Shown: positions 1-9,375, numbered from the stretch's first letter. The stretch: DNA of 64,000 bases from an uncultured Lachnospiraceae bacterium (GCA_910588295.1 CAJUQO010000001.1:1-64000); one strand, 5' to 3'. Notes: generated by a model from the letters alone, not told the origin. Numbers and translations: made by a program.

Positions 1-324
1 CGCACCAAGCGGATTCAGGGAACCACAGATTTATTTGAGTGCAGCGTCAACATGGGGCATTTGTATTTAAAAAAGACAAAACAAAGAATCAGCACGTTCT
101 GTTTAAGCCAGGGATTCCATTATGCCAAGGGCAAATGGACGCAGGCGCACTTGAAGTGGCTGAAATCACTTGAACTGGGCGGATCGGACAGGGAAACGCT
201 GGACGAGTATCTGATTACCTATGGATATCAGACAAACCGGATTGAAGCCTTCGATTTGTACAAAAAACTTTGCGTTTTCGCGTTCCTAATAAGAGTCAAT
301 CATATTATCACGGAAAAACCTTAA
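1..324 (+). pseudogene. IS110-family transposase remnant (partial, decayed)
   Basis: The reading frame is open from the first base, so the 5' part lies outside the window. The middle section contains QGFHYAKGKWTQAHLKWL followed by LDEYLITY and an IEAFDLYKKL segment. This resembles the region between the catalytic halves of IS110-family transposases, where a basic W-T-x-x-H-x-x-W-L stretch is followed by a helical linker. After about base 273 the similarity stops and the frame runs on through unrelated low-complexity residues to a stop at 324. No second (transposase_20) domain follows, so this is a truncated, inactive fragment. Recognition is from memory of the family pattern; a DEDD catalytic core is not visible in the part shown. 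Confidence 0.65.
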
Positions 325-539
325 TCGTTTGAACGAAGTCTTAATAAATCTAAAACGCCGCGCGAAGAGCAAAGTCCCGCGCCAAACGGCAGCAGCCCTG
401 TTTTCCACAGACAAAAAGCATATTCTGTAAAAAACGCAACAATTTTTTGATAGAAACCTTTTTTCTTTTCCATTATAATTATAGGGACAAAAAACATCGG
501 CGCGCTGTGCGCCCGTAATGATATTTGGGGAGGATTGCC
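325..539 (+). promoter_or_regulatory. nagB upstream region with weak promoter
   Basis: This 215-bp gap separates the transposase remnant from nagB. A perfect TATAAT sits at 474-479, about 60 bases before the nagB start, but no good -35 box lies 16-18 bases upstream of it (TTGATA at 447-452 is 21 bases away). The ribosome binding site GGGGAGG is at 527-533. No operator palindrome was recognised. Confidence 0.35.
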
Positions 540-1277
540 ATGAGAATATATCGCACAAAAAATTATGATGAGATGAGCCGGAAAGCTGCGGATCTGATCG
601 CCGCACAGGTAGTTATGAAGCCGGATTCCGTCCTGGGACTGGCTACAGGTTCCACCCCCCTTGGGGCTTACCGGCTGCTGATTGAACGTTATGAAAAGGG
701 AGAGCTGGATTTTTCGGAGATTTGTTCGGTAAATCTGGATGAATATGTGGGGCTTTCCGCCGATGACGAACAGAGCTACGCCTATTTTATGCACAGCAAT
801 TTCTTTGACCACATCAATATCCGGCCGGAGAATACCCATATCCCCAACGGCCTGGAAGAAGATACTGCACTGGAATGCCACCGGTATAATCGGGTCATCG
901 GAGCGCTGGGCGGTATCGACCTGCAGATCCTTGGAATTGGCAGCAACGGGCATATCGGATTCAATGAACCGGGCGATGCCTTTGTGCCGGATACCCACTG
1001 CGTGGAGCTGGCCGGGAGCACCATACAGGCCAACGCCCGCTTTTTCTCTTCCCCCGATGAAGTTCCCACGGCCGCCTATACCATGGGCATCCGATCCATC
1101 CTGCAGGCAAAAAGTATTGTGCTCATGGCATCAGGAAAAGCCAAGGCGGAAGCTCTGTACCGTGCGCTGCACGGCCCCGTCACTCCCGCCCTGCCCGCAT
1201 CCATTTTACAACTTCACAGCCATGTATTTGTTGTGGCAGATGAAGAGGCTATGTCAGAGAGGTTCAATCCTTTTTAA
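540..1277 (+). CDS. nagB: glucosamine-6-phosphate deaminase
   Basis: Cytosolic enzyme that isomerises and deaminates glucosamine-6-phosphate to fructose-6-phosphate and ammonia, linking amino-sugar catabolism to glycolysis. The product is 245 residues, normal for the family. GLATGSTP (residues 33-40) is the phosphate-binding loop, NLDEYVGL (65-72) carries the catalytic aspartate, and GIGSNGHIGFNEPG (132-145) holds the catalytic histidine. A TTG at 525 would extend the frame, but GGGGAGG at 527-533 precedes ATG 540 by 6 bases, so 540 is the start. The gene is monocistronic and ends in a hairpin shared with the convergent uridine kinase. No nagA or sugar transporter is adjacent. glmS, which runs the opposite biosynthetic direction, is at the other end of the window. 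Confidence 0.96.
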   Translation: MRIYRTKNYDEMSRKAADLIAAQVVMKPDSVLGLATGSTPLGAYRLLIERYEKGELDFSEICSVNLDEYVGLSADDEQSYAYFMHSNFFDHINIRPENTHIPNGLEEDTALECHRYNRVIGALGGIDLQILGIGSNGHIGFNEPGDAFVPDTHCVELAGSTIQANARFFSSPDEVPTAAYTMGIRSILQAKSIVLMASGKAKAEALYRALHGPVTPALPASILQLHSHVFVVADEEAMSERFNPF

Positions 1278-1292
1278 TCACACAAACAAAAC

Positions 1293-1342
1293 CTCCGTTG
1301 CCTTTGATGCGGTCTGCCGGATCCGCACCAACGACAACGGAG
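1293..1342. terminator. bidirectional terminator between nagB and the uridine kinase gene
   Basis: CTCCGTTG at 1293-1300 pairs with CAACGGAG at 1335-1342, with an inner GCGG/CCGC stem. It lies between two convergent stop codons (1277 and 1367). A strong T-run is missing, so the termination role is an inference from position. Confidence 0.6.
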
Positions 1343-1366
1343 ATTCAAAAATATATCCTATTTCCC

Positions 1367-3037
1367 TTACACATCAAAGCAGCTTCCGCCGATAAACTCC
1401 CGCAAAATAGAATTCTTCGCTACCGGTTCTCCGGGCATAGTCAGAAAATAGTCCAGGAATTTCAGCAGCCGTACCGCCTCGTCATATTCAGGATCATCCT
1501 TGGTGATCTGAAACAGCAGCGGCTGGGCATGGATTTTCAGCACAGCCAGTTCATAGAGAAGAGCCGAGTTGAACATGGCGTCCGCCTCCTCCTGATAGGG
1601 GAAGATATTCTGCTCCTCCCCCCGCCGCACGGAGGGCCAGCGGGCGATGGTATCCTTGGCCGTGTTCCCCCTGGTGCGGTTATCCCGCACAATCCGGCGG
1701 AGCAGCCTGCCGTCAGTGGTGGGAATCCGGTTGTGCTCGTCGATATTGAGCTGGGTCAGGGCGCTGACATAAATTTTATACTTATTTTCCCTGGGAAGCG
1801 CATAGCTGAACGCGTCGTTCAGACAATGGATGCCCTCGATCACCAGCACGTCCCCGGCACCCATCCGCAGCTTCTGTCCACGGTATTCCCGCTTTCCGGT
1901 GAGAAAATTGTAGTTGGGGAGCTCTACCTCCTCTCCCGCCAGAAGCCGGGTCATATCGCTGTTAAACTGTTCTGTATCCACAGCGCCCAGACACTCGAAA
2001 TCATAGTCCCCGTTCTCATCCCGGGGCGTATCACAACGGTTGCGGAAATAATTGTCCGCGGAAATCGCATGGGGATGAAGCCCGTGGGCAATAAGCTGCA
2101 CGGACAACCGCCGGGAAAAAGTCGTCTTCCCCGAGGACGAGGGACCTGCAATCATAACAAACTTGACCTGCTTCCGACCGGCAATAGTCTCGGCTATGCG
2201 GGAGATTTTTCCCTCCTGCAGGGCTTCCGACACCAGATACAGCTCCGTACCTCTGCCCTGACTGATCTGCTCATTGAGTTCGCCTACCGTGGACGCACCC
2301 ATCCGTTCCGCCCAGTCCTCGGCCTGCCTCTGCGTGGAGAATATTTTCGGCGAAGGTTCAAAAGGCTGCACCACATCCGGGTTCCCCTCCCTCGGCATCA
2401 TCAGCACCACACCGTCCTCATATGGAACCAGCTCAAACAGCTTCAGATACCCCGTGTGCCATACCATAAAGCCATAAAAGTAATCTTCAAATCCGTCCAG
2501 ACAATACAGATTTACCCTGGACACCCGACGGTAAGAAAACAGTTTTTCCTTATCATACATCCCGTACTGATGGAACAGCTCCACCGCGTCGGCAGTATTC
2601 TCGCTGCGCTTCATCACCGGAAGCTTCCGTTCCACAATCCGGAGCATCTCCTCCCGGATGGCATCCAAAAGCTCCCTGTCGATACGCACATCGCCCTGTA
2701 TCGTATAAAAAAAACCGTCCCCGATGGCAAAATGCAGGACAACCTTTTCGATCTTTTCCCGTCCCAGCACATGATGAACCGCCCGCAGAAAGAGCAGATT
2801 CATGCTCCGCTTATAAGTCTTGTGCCCAATCGAATCTTCCATAGATAAAAAAGACACCTCGCAGGGTTTCTTAATCCTCTTATGCAGTTCCCGAAGCTTC
2901 CCGTCCACCCTGGCCAGAAGAGCCGGATGCACATGGACAGTATCATAATATTTCTCTGCCAGCTCCCCCAGACGTGTCCCATAGGGTACCTCAACCGTCT
3001 TCTCCTCCATATGTACGGAAACCATATTCTGTTCCAT
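1367..3037 (-). CDS. TGS-domain nucleoside (uridine) kinase
   Basis: The 556-residue product has an N-terminal TGS-like domain (residues about 1-65), a threonyl-tRNA-synthetase-like second-additional-domain region (about 70-230) and a C-terminal uridine kinase/phosphoribulokinase-like domain. The Walker A motif GPSSSGKTT is at 298-306, ISADNYF is the following acceptor-binding strand, and VIEGIHCLND is the Walker B region. This architecture is common in Clostridia and is usually annotated as nucleoside kinase. It probably phosphorylates uridine or another nucleoside; what the TGS part senses is unknown. The start has GAGAGGAGG upstream. It follows trmK on the same strand with a short gap, so it is probably the tail of the dnaG-rpoD-trmK transcription unit. 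Confidence 0.85.
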   Translation of the reverse strand: MEQNMVSVHMEEKTVEVPYGTRLGELAEKYYDTVHVHPALLARVDGKLRELHKRIKKPCEVSFLSMEDSIGHKTYKRSMNLLFLRAVHHVLGREKIEKVVLHFAIGDGFFYTIQGDVRIDRELLDAIREEMLRIVERKLPVMKRSENTADAVELFHQYGMYDKEKLFSYRRVSRVNLYCLDGFEDYFYGFMVWHTGYLKLFELVPYEDGVVLMMPREGNPDVVQPFEPSPKIFSTQRQAEDWAERMGASTVGELNEQISQGRGTELYLVSEALQEGKISRIAETIAGRKQVKFVMIAGPSSSGKTTFSRRLSVQLIAHGLHPHAISADNYFRNRCDTPRDENGDYDFECLGAVDTEQFNSDMTRLLAGEEVELPNYNFLTGKREYRGQKLRMGAGDVLVIEGIHCLNDAFSYALPRENKYKIYVSALTQLNIDEHNRIPTTDGRLLRRIVRDNRTRGNTAKDTIARWPSVRRGEEQNIFPYQEEADAMFNSALLYELAVLKIHAQPLLFQITKDDPEYDEAVRLLKFLDYFLTMPGEPVAKNSILREFIGGSCFDV

Positions 3038-3103
3038 ATGCCAGTTCCTCCTCTCTGCGTTGCAGCCTTATGTCTTTCCATATATGCCAATACTCATCGC
3101 CGC

Positions 3104-3796
3104 CTATTTAAAGTATGCCAAAGCCTCCCGTATAAGCCCCAGCTTATCTTCAATCTCACGCAGTCTCCCGCGGGCTCCATCCGTATCCGTCTTCCAAAGC
3201 TTTCCGGCGATCGCCTCACAGATACGCTCCTCCTTCTCCAGGTACTGCTTAAGCACCGGATCTTTGCGCTCCAGCAGGATCCTCCCATACCGAAACCAGA
3301 TCTCCCGGTCATGCTCCACGGCGCCCTGCACGGCCCGGAACATCGGGTAATACTTCCCCTCCTCAAACACTATTTTCTCATCCATGATCTGCCAGCCAGC
3401 CCCCTGCAGAAAGCGGCGCACCTCATGAATGTCCGACTGGGGCTGCAGCACCAGCTCCCGGATCCCCGGCAGCAGAGCCTGTCCATCAGCGAGGATTTTC
3501 CTCATAAGCATGCCGCCCATACCGGCAATTACCAGAGAATCACACTCGCCAAAAAACAGTTTCTCCAGGCCGTCGCTGAGCCGTGTCTCAATCACATCTT
3601 CTCCATGATGGGCGCGGATATGCTCCTCTGCCCGGCTTAAAGGCCCTTTTCCCACATCCATGGCTATGGCTGAGGGAATCCGCCCCTGCTCCCACAGCCA
3701 GATCGGCACATAAGCGTGATCCGTCCCCACATCCGCCAGACGGCTGCCCGGTGTCACCAGAGACGCCACAGCCCGTAAACGTTCAGACAACTGCAT
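3104..3796 (-). CDS. trmK: tRNA (adenine(22)-N1)-methyltransferase
   Basis: SAM-dependent enzyme that methylates N1 of A22 in tRNA. The 230-residue length matches the TrmK family. DVGTDHAYVP (residues 22-31) is the SAM-binding motif I, AMDVGKGPLSRA is the acidic second strand, and LVIAGMGGMLM is the motif characteristic of this family. The C-terminal helical region, rich in charged residues, is also typical. It begins 10 bases after the rpoD stop with GAGAGGCGG as a ribosome binding site, so it is co-transcribed with dnaG-rpoD, a conserved Firmicutes order. Confidence 0.93.
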   Translation of the reverse strand: MQLSERLRAVASLVTPGSRLADVGTDHAYVPIWLWEQGRIPSAIAMDVGKGPLSRAEEHIRAHHGEDVIETRLSDGLEKLFFGECDSLVIAGMGGMLMRKILADGQALLPGIRELVLQPQSDIHEVRRFLQGAGWQIMDEKIVFEEGKYYPMFRAVQGAVEHDREIWFRYGRILLERKDPVLKQYLEKEERICEAIAGKLWKTDTDGARGRLREIEDKLGLIREALAYFK

Positions 3797-3806
3797 AGGC
3801 CGCCTC

Positions 3807-5048
3807 TCAGTCCAAATAATCTTTCAGCTTACGGCTGCGGCTGGGATGGCGCAGCTTGCGCAGGGCTTTCGCCTCAATCTGGCGGATACGCTCCCGGGTC
3901 ACATTGAACTCCTTACCCACTTCCTCCAGGGTGCGGGCCCGTCCATCATCTAGGCCGAAACGCAGGCGCAGTACCTTCTGTTCCCTGTCCGTCAGGGTTC
4001 CCAGCACCTCCACCAGCTGCTCCTTGAGCAGCGTAAAGGCTGCCGCGTCCGCCGGAACGGGCACATTGTCATCCTGAATGAAATCGCCCAGATGGCTGTC
4101 CTCTTCCTCACCGATCGGGGTCTCCAGAGACACCGGCTCCTGGGATATTTTCAAAATCTCCCGAACACGCTCCACAGACATATTCATCTCTTCGGCAATC
4201 TCCTCCGGCGTGGGTTCCCGCCCCAGCTCCTGAAGCTGCTGCCTCGATACGCGGATCAGCTTGTTGATGGTTTCCACCATGTGCACCGGGATGCGGATCG
4301 TTCTGGCCTGGTCGGCGATAGCCCTAGTGATAGCCTGACGAATCCACCAGGTCGCGTAGGTAGAAAATTTAAACCCCTTACGAAAATCAAATTTTTCTAC
4401 TGCCTTTATAAGACCCAGGTTGCCTTCCTGGATCAGATCCAGAAAAAGCATACCCCTGCCCACATACCGTTTGGCAATGCTGACCACCAGACGGAGATTC
4501 GCCTCGGCCAGTCTTTTCTTCGCTTCCTCACCGACATATACCGTCATATGCAGACTTTTTAATTTTTGCTCTATCTGCGCCTTCTCTTCCGGATCCTCCA
4601 TGTCGGCCAGCTGCCCCTCCAGATCTTCCAGCTCCTTGGCGGCATCCGCTCCGGCTTCCATCTGTTTCGCCAGATGGATCTCTTCCTCCGCCGTCAGAAG
4701 GGGGACTTTGCCGATTTCTTTCAGATACATACGAACCGGATCCTCGATGCTGACGCCCTCCGGCACAGTCAGATCCAGATTTTCCACATCCAGTTCCTCT
4801 TCCTCCTCAATGGCGGCGTCTTCATCATTCAGAAGCAATGCCTCCGTCTCTTCCATGGCATTCATACGCAGGATATCGATACCGTTCTGTTCCAGATAAT
4901 CAAATACCTTCTCCATATCCTCCGGACTCAACGGGAAATCACGAAAATAATCGTTGATCTCCTGGTATTCCAGAATATTTTTTTTCTTTTTTCCCATTTC
5001 CAGAAGGCCTTTCAGTTTCTCCGAAAATTTTACCATATCGATTTCCAT
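3807..5048 (-). CDS. rpoD: RNA polymerase primary sigma factor (sigma-A/RpoD)
   Basis: Housekeeping sigma factor directing RNA polymerase to TTGACA/TATAAT promoters. Visible parts: an acidic region 1.1 at the N-terminus, [10 protein letters not shown] (region 1.2), [17 protein letters not shown] and [20 protein letters not shown] (region 2.1-2.3), [14 protein letters not shown] (region 2.4), region 3 with [11 protein letters not shown], and the region 4 helix-turn-helix [21 protein letters not shown]. The longest frame starts at 5066, but AAGGA lies 9 bases before ATG 5048 and the shorter protein (413 residues, [11 protein letters not shown]) matches relatives better. It lies between dnaG and trmK as in many Firmicutes. 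Confidence 0.97.
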   Translation of the reverse strand: MEIDMVKFSEKLKGLLEMGKKKKNILEYQEINDYFRDFPLSPEDMEKVFDYLEQNGIDILRMNAMEETEALLLNDEDAAIEEEEELDVENLDLTVPEGVSIEDPVRMYLKEIGKVPLLTAEEEIHLAKQMEAGADAAKELEDLEGQLADMEDPEEKAQIEQKLKSLHMTVYVGEEAKKRLAEANLRLVVSIAKRYVGRGMLFLDLIQEGNLGLIKAVEKFDFRKGFKFSTYATWWIRQAITRAIADQARTIRIPVHMVETINKLIRVSRQQLQELGREPTPEEIAEEMNMSVERVREILKISQEPVSLETPIGEEEDSHLGDFIQDDNVPVPADAAAFTLLKEQLVEVLGTLTDREQKVLRLRFGLDDGRARTLEEVGKEFNVTRERIRQIEAKALRKLRHPSRSRKLKDYLD

Positions 5049-5086
5049 AGATTTCCATCCTTCCATACATTGTTTTTATTTTATCC

Positions 5087-6877
5087 TTAATTAATAGAAA
5101 TATGCAGTTCACCCGTCTGTACCCGGAACTCTTCCAGCTCCTTTTTCTCCCGCATCAGCGCCATGAAGCTCTCTGGGTCGGAGGGATCCCCCCTGGCCAT
5201 GCGTTTCTTTAAGCTGTCGGATTTCATCCGGAATATCACATCCTTCAAAGCCTGCTGCCGTTCCTCGTCGGAATCCAGCCGGATCCCGGCGTGCAATACC
5301 GCCGCCGCTTTTTTCTGCTCCTCCAGATCCTCAAAACGGCTGAGTATCCCGGCGGGATTCGGTTCCCCCCGGTCGTATTGTTCAAACAGCAGCTCAGCCA
5401 TCCGGTGATACATCGGGTCGGTAAAATCCTCCAGAGTTATGTACTGTTTTATCCCCTCGTAAATGGAGGGATAGGAGGCCAGCCATGTCAGCATCAGCCG
5501 CTGGGCCATATCCGCTCCCCCGGAGAGCTTTGCCGCCGCGGGCCTGGCTCCCGTCGTCACCGGCCTGGGCTTCGGTTCCACCCCTGCTCCCTGCAAAGCC
5601 AGACGGTTGACCAGCTTGCGGAGGATACCCGCCTCTATGCCATACCTCTCCGCAATAGCCTCCAGATAAGTGTTTCTTTCGATCTCGTCCTCCAGGCGGC
5701 AAAGCCGCCGAGCCGCTTCGTGGAAAAAATCCGTTTTTCCCTGGGGATCTCCCATGTCATAATCCGCCTGCAGCTTGTCTATCTCGTACAGGAATCCATT
5801 GATCCCCCGTTCCAGCCGTTCCTCAAAAGCTCTGGCCCCCTCCGCCTTGATAAATTCATCTGGATCCTTGTGTGGAGACAGATCGACGACCTTTGCCGAA
5901 AGCCCCGCCGCCCGCAGCAGAGGAATGGCCCGCAAAGCCGCTTTAACCCCGGCCCCGTCACTGTCATAGATCACTAGCGCCTCATTGGTGAAGCGTTTCA
6001 TCAGGCTGCACTGCTGGGAGGTAAGCGCCGTTCCCAGGGAAGCCACCGCATTGGTGAATCCCGCCTGGTGCATGGCGATCACATCCATATAGCCCTCGCA
6101 GATGATGAGATTTTTCTTTCTGGAACTGCGGGCGATATGCAATCCGTAAAGATTGCGGCTCTTGTCAAAGATCTTTGTTTCCGGCGAATTCAGATACTTG
6201 GGCTTCCCGTCCCCCATGACCCGTCCGCCAAAACCGATCACACGGCTATTGATATCCATAATCGGGTAAATGACCCGGTTCCAGAATTTGTCCGACATCC
6301 CGCGCCGCTCGTCCACGTTGAACAGACCGGACTGCTTTAACAGTTCATCGGAATAATGTTTCGATTTCAAATACTTATACAGGCCGCTGCCGTAACGGTC
6401 TGAATAGCCGAGGCCAAAACGTTTCATCGTCTCCTCCGAGATCTGCCGGTTTCTCAGATAATCGCCGGCCTGCCGGCCTTTGTCTGTCCTGAGCTGTATA
6501 TAATAAAATTTTGCCGCTTCCTTGTTGACGGCAAGCAGGGCGGAACGCAGATCCGCTTCCTGCCTGGCCTCCTTGGAATACTCCTGCTTTGGCAGCTCTA
6601 TGCCGGCCCTGGCCGCCAGCTTCTCCACCGCCTCCGGAAAAGTGGCATTCTCATATTCCATCAGAAAGGTGTAAACATTCCCGCCCACGCCGCAGCCAAA
6701 ACAGTAAAACATCTGTTTGGACGGAGTGACAGAAAAAGACGGTGATTTCTCATTGTGAAAAGGACACAGCCCAAAATAGGAGCTTCCCTTCCGCTGCAGC
6801 CGCACATATTCCGATACCACATCCACAATATCATTGCGATTTCTGACTTCCTCGATGATATCATCCGAATATCTCAT
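5087..6877 (-). CDS. dnaG: DNA primase
   Basis: Synthesises RNA primers at the replication fork in concert with the DnaB-type helicase. The 596-residue protein has the CHC2 zinc finger at its N-terminus (Cys38, His41, Cys59, Cys62; CPFH and CFGC motifs), the catalytic TOPRIM domain with the NLIICEGYMDVIAMHQ acidic motif and LVIYDSDGAG, and a helical helicase-binding C-terminus. It is the first gene of the dnaG-rpoD-trmK group and directly follows the dgt-like gene. Confidence 0.97.
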   Translation of the reverse strand: MRYSDDIIEEVRNRNDIVDVVSEYVRLQRKGSSYFGLCPFHNEKSPSFSVTPSKQMFYCFGCGVGGNVYTFLMEYENATFPEAVEKLAARAGIELPKQEYSKEARQEADLRSALLAVNKEAAKFYYIQLRTDKGRQAGDYLRNRQISEETMKRFGLGYSDRYGSGLYKYLKSKHYSDELLKQSGLFNVDERRGMSDKFWNRVIYPIMDINSRVIGFGGRVMGDGKPKYLNSPETKIFDKSRNLYGLHIARSSRKKNLIICEGYMDVIAMHQAGFTNAVASLGTALTSQQCSLMKRFTNEALVIYDSDGAGVKAALRAIPLLRAAGLSAKVVDLSPHKDPDEFIKAEGARAFEERLERGINGFLYEIDKLQADYDMGDPQGKTDFFHEAARRLCRLEDEIERNTYLEAIAERYGIEAGILRKLVNRLALQGAGVEPKPRPVTTGARPAAAKLSGGADMAQRLMLTWLASYPSIYEGIKQYITLEDFTDPMYHRMAELLFEQYDRGEPNPAGILSRFEDLEEQKKAAAVLHAGIRLDSDEERQQALKDVIFRMKSDSLKKRMARGDPSDPESFMALMREKKELEEFRVQTGELHISIN

Positions 6878-6916
6878 GTATATACTCCCCTGTGCGGGTA
6901 CATCCCCGCTGTAACG

Positions 6917-7924
6917 TCAGTTCACCTGCCAGCCTTTGAGCACGAATATATCCTTGTATTTATGTATAAAGTACTGATCCGTCATGCCGGAAATGTAATC
7001 GCAGGCCGCCTGTTCCACCGATTCGCCTCTGGCCATCATTTCCCGGCATTCATCCGACATTTCCTGTGGATTCTCACGGTAATAATCCAAAAGCGCTCCC
7101 AGCATACGGATAGCCTTACTCTCTTCCGCTTTGACAAGCGAGCTGGTATAAACGTTGTCAAACATCAGCCTGCGCAGACTCATCATGGCTTCATGGATCT
7201 CCCCTGACATCTCCACACAGTCTTTGCCCCGGCTGTTTGACACCACGTCATGAACCATCGTATCCAGCCGCTCCACATTGGTGCCGCCCAGCCTCATACG
7301 CAGGGTAATCGGAATATGATCCTCATTGATAACCCCGGCCCGCATGGCATCGTCCATATCATGATGGATATAAGCGATCTTGTCACTGAGGCGCACTACC
7401 TGTCCCTCCAGTGTAGAAGGTTTTCCCGCCGTCTGATGGTTGAGGATGCCGTCCCGCACCTCCTTCGTCAGATTGAGGCCCCGACCGTCCCGCTCCAGCA
7501 GCTCCACCACCCGCACACTCTGGACATTGTGCCGAAACCCCCGGGAACTATACTTATTCAGCGCCCTCTCCCCGGAGTGGCCGAAGGGCGTATGCCCCAG
7601 ATCATGCCCCAGGGCAATGGCTTCCGTCAGGTCTTCATTTAGATACAAGGCTTTTGCGATCGTGCGGGCGATCTGGGAAACCTCCAGAGTGTGCGTCAGT
7701 CTGGTCCGGTAGTGATCCCCCTGGGCCGCCAAAAACACCTGCGTTTTATTATTCAGTCTCCGGAAAGCTTTGGAATGCAGGATGCGGTCCCGGTCTCTCT
7801 GAAAAGCCGTGCGCAGCTCACAGGCCGGCTCCGGCCTGTCCCGCCCCGCCGAATCGATACTGCAAAATGCAAAAGGGCTCAAAGTCTCTTTCTCTCTGAT
7901 CTCCAACTGCTCCCGAATCGTCAT
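6917..7924 (-). CDS. dGTPase-like HD-domain triphosphohydrolase
   Basis: HD-domain phosphohydrolase of the dGTP triphosphohydrolase family, expected to cleave dNTPs to nucleosides and triphosphate and so tune nucleotide pools. RTRLTHTLEVSQIARTIA supplies the first histidine, and ALGHDLGHTPFGHSGERAL holds the HD pair. The remaining metal ligand is in the SDKIAYIHHDMDDA region. The longest frame begins at 8062 but that extension is AT-rich and unlike the family; AGGAGGT stands 6 bases before ATG 7924, which gives 335 residues, right for the short Firmicutes type. It lies directly upstream of dnaG on the same strand, a frequent Clostridia arrangement. Confidence 0.88.
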   Translation of the reverse strand: MTIREQLEIREKETLSPFAFCSIDSAGRDRPEPACELRTAFQRDRDRILHSKAFRRLNNKTQVFLAAQGDHYRTRLTHTLEVSQIARTIAKALYLNEDLTEAIALGHDLGHTPFGHSGERALNKYSSRGFRHNVQSVRVVELLERDGRGLNLTKEVRDGILNHQTAGKPSTLEGQVVRLSDKIAYIHHDMDDAMRAGVINEDHIPITLRMRLGGTNVERLDTMVHDVVSNSRGKDCVEMSGEIHEAMMSLRRLMFDNVYTSSLVKAEESKAIRMLGALLDYYRENPQEMSDECREMMARGESVEQAACDYISGMTDQYFIHKYKDIFVLKGWQVN

Positions 7925-8044
7925 ATGTACCTCCTTCTGGAGATGAATGCCATGCAAATAGCCCAAATAACATATTTTCCTATATTCTTTATTTCGCACT
8001 AAATCGGCATTTCCTTTTTTTCTATCCTTTTTTTCACAAAAAAA

Positions 8045-8077
8045 CAGACAACCGGCATACATTTTGCCTGCTGTCTG
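8045..8077 (-). terminator. intrinsic terminator after the 2-hydroxyacid dehydrogenase gene
   Basis: Read on the minus strand, CAGACAGC pairs with TGTCTG around an inner GGC/GCC stem and is followed by a run of seven T. It lies just after the stop at 8118 and before the dgt-like gene, separating the two transcripts. Confidence 0.75.
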
Positions 8078-8117
8078 CTTTGCTTAAACAATACAAAAAA
8101 TCGTACCGCTTTTTTTC

Positions 8118-9101
8118 TCAGAACAATACCAGAGGATTATCCACGCCATATACGCAGTCACAAATACACCGCACCGTCTGTTCCGCCATGACCCACACCA
8201 CTTTTTCCGTATAAAACGCCGTGTGGGGTGAAAGGATCACATTGGGAAAAGAGCGGAGCAAGGCCATCTGAGGATTGGCCAGGCAATCGCCCATGCGGTT
8301 CAGGAAATACAGGCCGTTCTCATCCTCCAGAACATCCAAGGCCGCCGCACCCACCCGGCCATCTTCCAGTGCCGTAATCAGGGCCTTTGTATCAATCAAT
8401 ATCCCTCTCGCCGTATTGACGATCACGGCTCCCGGCCGCATGATTGAAAAAGCGTCTTTATCCAGCAGATGGAAATTTTCCTTCGTGGCCGGAGCGTGGA
8501 GAGTGATCACATCACATGTTCCAAGTAATGTCTCAAAATCCGTATAGGTGACAATCTCCGACAGTTCCTCATCGGGATAGGGATCGTATGCATAGAGCCT
8601 GCATCCAAACCCAGCCAGGTGGCAGATCACCGCCCGGCCGATCTGCCCCGTGCCGATTACCCCCACCGTACAATCACACAAATCCCGTCCCAGCTTACCC
8701 TGCAGAGAAAAATCCTGGAGGCGCGCCCGGTCGAGAATGTAAGTTATCTTTCTGAGGCTCATCAAAATCAGCATGATCGCATAATCCGCCACGGTCTCCG
8801 GCGGATAATTCACATGGGATACATGCATACCGATCTCCCTGGCATGATCCAGGTCTATGTGATCCGTGCCAACGGAACGGGTAGCGATATGACGGACTCC
8901 CGCTCCGTAAAAAGCATCCACGAGGGCGGCATCCATCCGATTGGTTATAATGGAGATGGCCGGATACCCCGCTGCCAGATGCACGTTTTCCATAGACGGA
9001 TACTCGGTCGTATAACCAAAGGTCAGCCCGTATCCCCTGGCCAGCTGTTCAAAATACGGAAGCTCGTCATACTCCCGTATGCCGTACACAAATAATTTCA
9101 T
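8118..9101 (-). CDS. D-2-hydroxyacid dehydrogenase (D-lactate dehydrogenase type)
   Basis: NAD-dependent oxidoreductase reducing a 2-keto acid to the D-hydroxy acid; pyruvate to D-lactate is the likeliest reaction. The 327-residue protein has the Rossmann motif VGVIGTGQIGRAV, the substrate-binding arginine in NTARG, the acidic residue in the ALDVLEDE segment, and the catalytic histidine in SPHTAFYTE. The layout also resembles VanH of glycopeptide-resistance clusters, but no D-Ala-D-Lac ligase, VanX or VanRS pair is nearby, so a fermentative or peripheral role is more likely. A TATAAT at 9370-9375 would give an unusually long (about 265 base) and highly structured leader; see the separate entry. 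Confidence 0.85.
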   Translation of the reverse strand: MKLFVYGIREYDELPYFEQLARGYGLTFGYTTEYPSMENVHLAAGYPAISIITNRMDAALVDAFYGAGVRHIATRSVGTDHIDLDHAREIGMHVSHVNYPPETVADYAIMLILMSLRKITYILDRARLQDFSLQGKLGRDLCDCTVGVIGTGQIGRAVICHLAGFGCRLYAYDPYPDEELSEIVTYTDFETLLGTCDVITLHAPATKENFHLLDKDAFSIMRPGAVIVNTARGILIDTKALITALEDGRVGAAALDVLEDENGLYFLNRMGDCLANPQMALLRSFPNVILSPHTAFYTEKVVWVMAEQTVRCICDCVYGVDNPLVLF

Positions 9102-9119
9102 TTACATTTCCCCTTATCT

Positions 9120-9375
9120 GAAAAAAATTTATACCCACTCCACTATCATAAAACAGCAGCGATTTGATGTCCAGTGAATCTTGAAAAATGACCGCCCTGG
9201 GTTTCTTTTCTGGCTATAGTTCAGCCCAGGGCTTTGCATTTGATGCAAAGTCCGTAAGAATGCTGGTATTTTGTCAAGAGTGAATCCAGCCTTTCGCCGC
9301 AGGCGAACTTCCAATGGGCTGGATTCAGTAACAGTTCTGCCGGAGGATGAACTGTTAACTTTTCTGTATATTATA
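9120..9375 (-). other. hairpin-rich leader / repeat-like intergenic element
   Basis: The 367-bp gap between the dehydrogenase and the chemoreceptor genes holds four inverted repeats in a row: GCCCTGGG/CCCAGGGC (9194-9232), TTTGCAT/ATGCAAA (9233-9249), GAATCCAGCC/GGCTGGATTC (9282-9326) and AACAGTTC/GAACTGTT (9330-9357). A TATAAT on the minus strand is at 9370-9375, so these hairpins would lie in the 5' leader of the dehydrogenase mRNA. I do not recognise a known riboswitch. It could equally be a mobile intergenic repeat, since the AACAGTTC/GAACTGTT arm recalls the element after glmS. An open frame (9129-9383) covers it but has no family features. Confidence 0.5.

Noticed and set aside
321-998. 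225-codon minus-strand frame over nagB
   Set aside because: It is antisense to nagB with no recognisable domain.
1298-2848. 516-codon plus-strand open frame opposite the uridine kinase gene
   Set aside because: It is the antisense shadow of a clearly conserved kinase, has no family features and no ribosome binding site.
8118-9101. VanH-like dehydrogenase as part of a vancomycin-resistance cluster
   Set aside because: No vanA/B ligase, vanX or vanRS genes are adjacent; the family similarity alone also fits D-lactate dehydrogenase.
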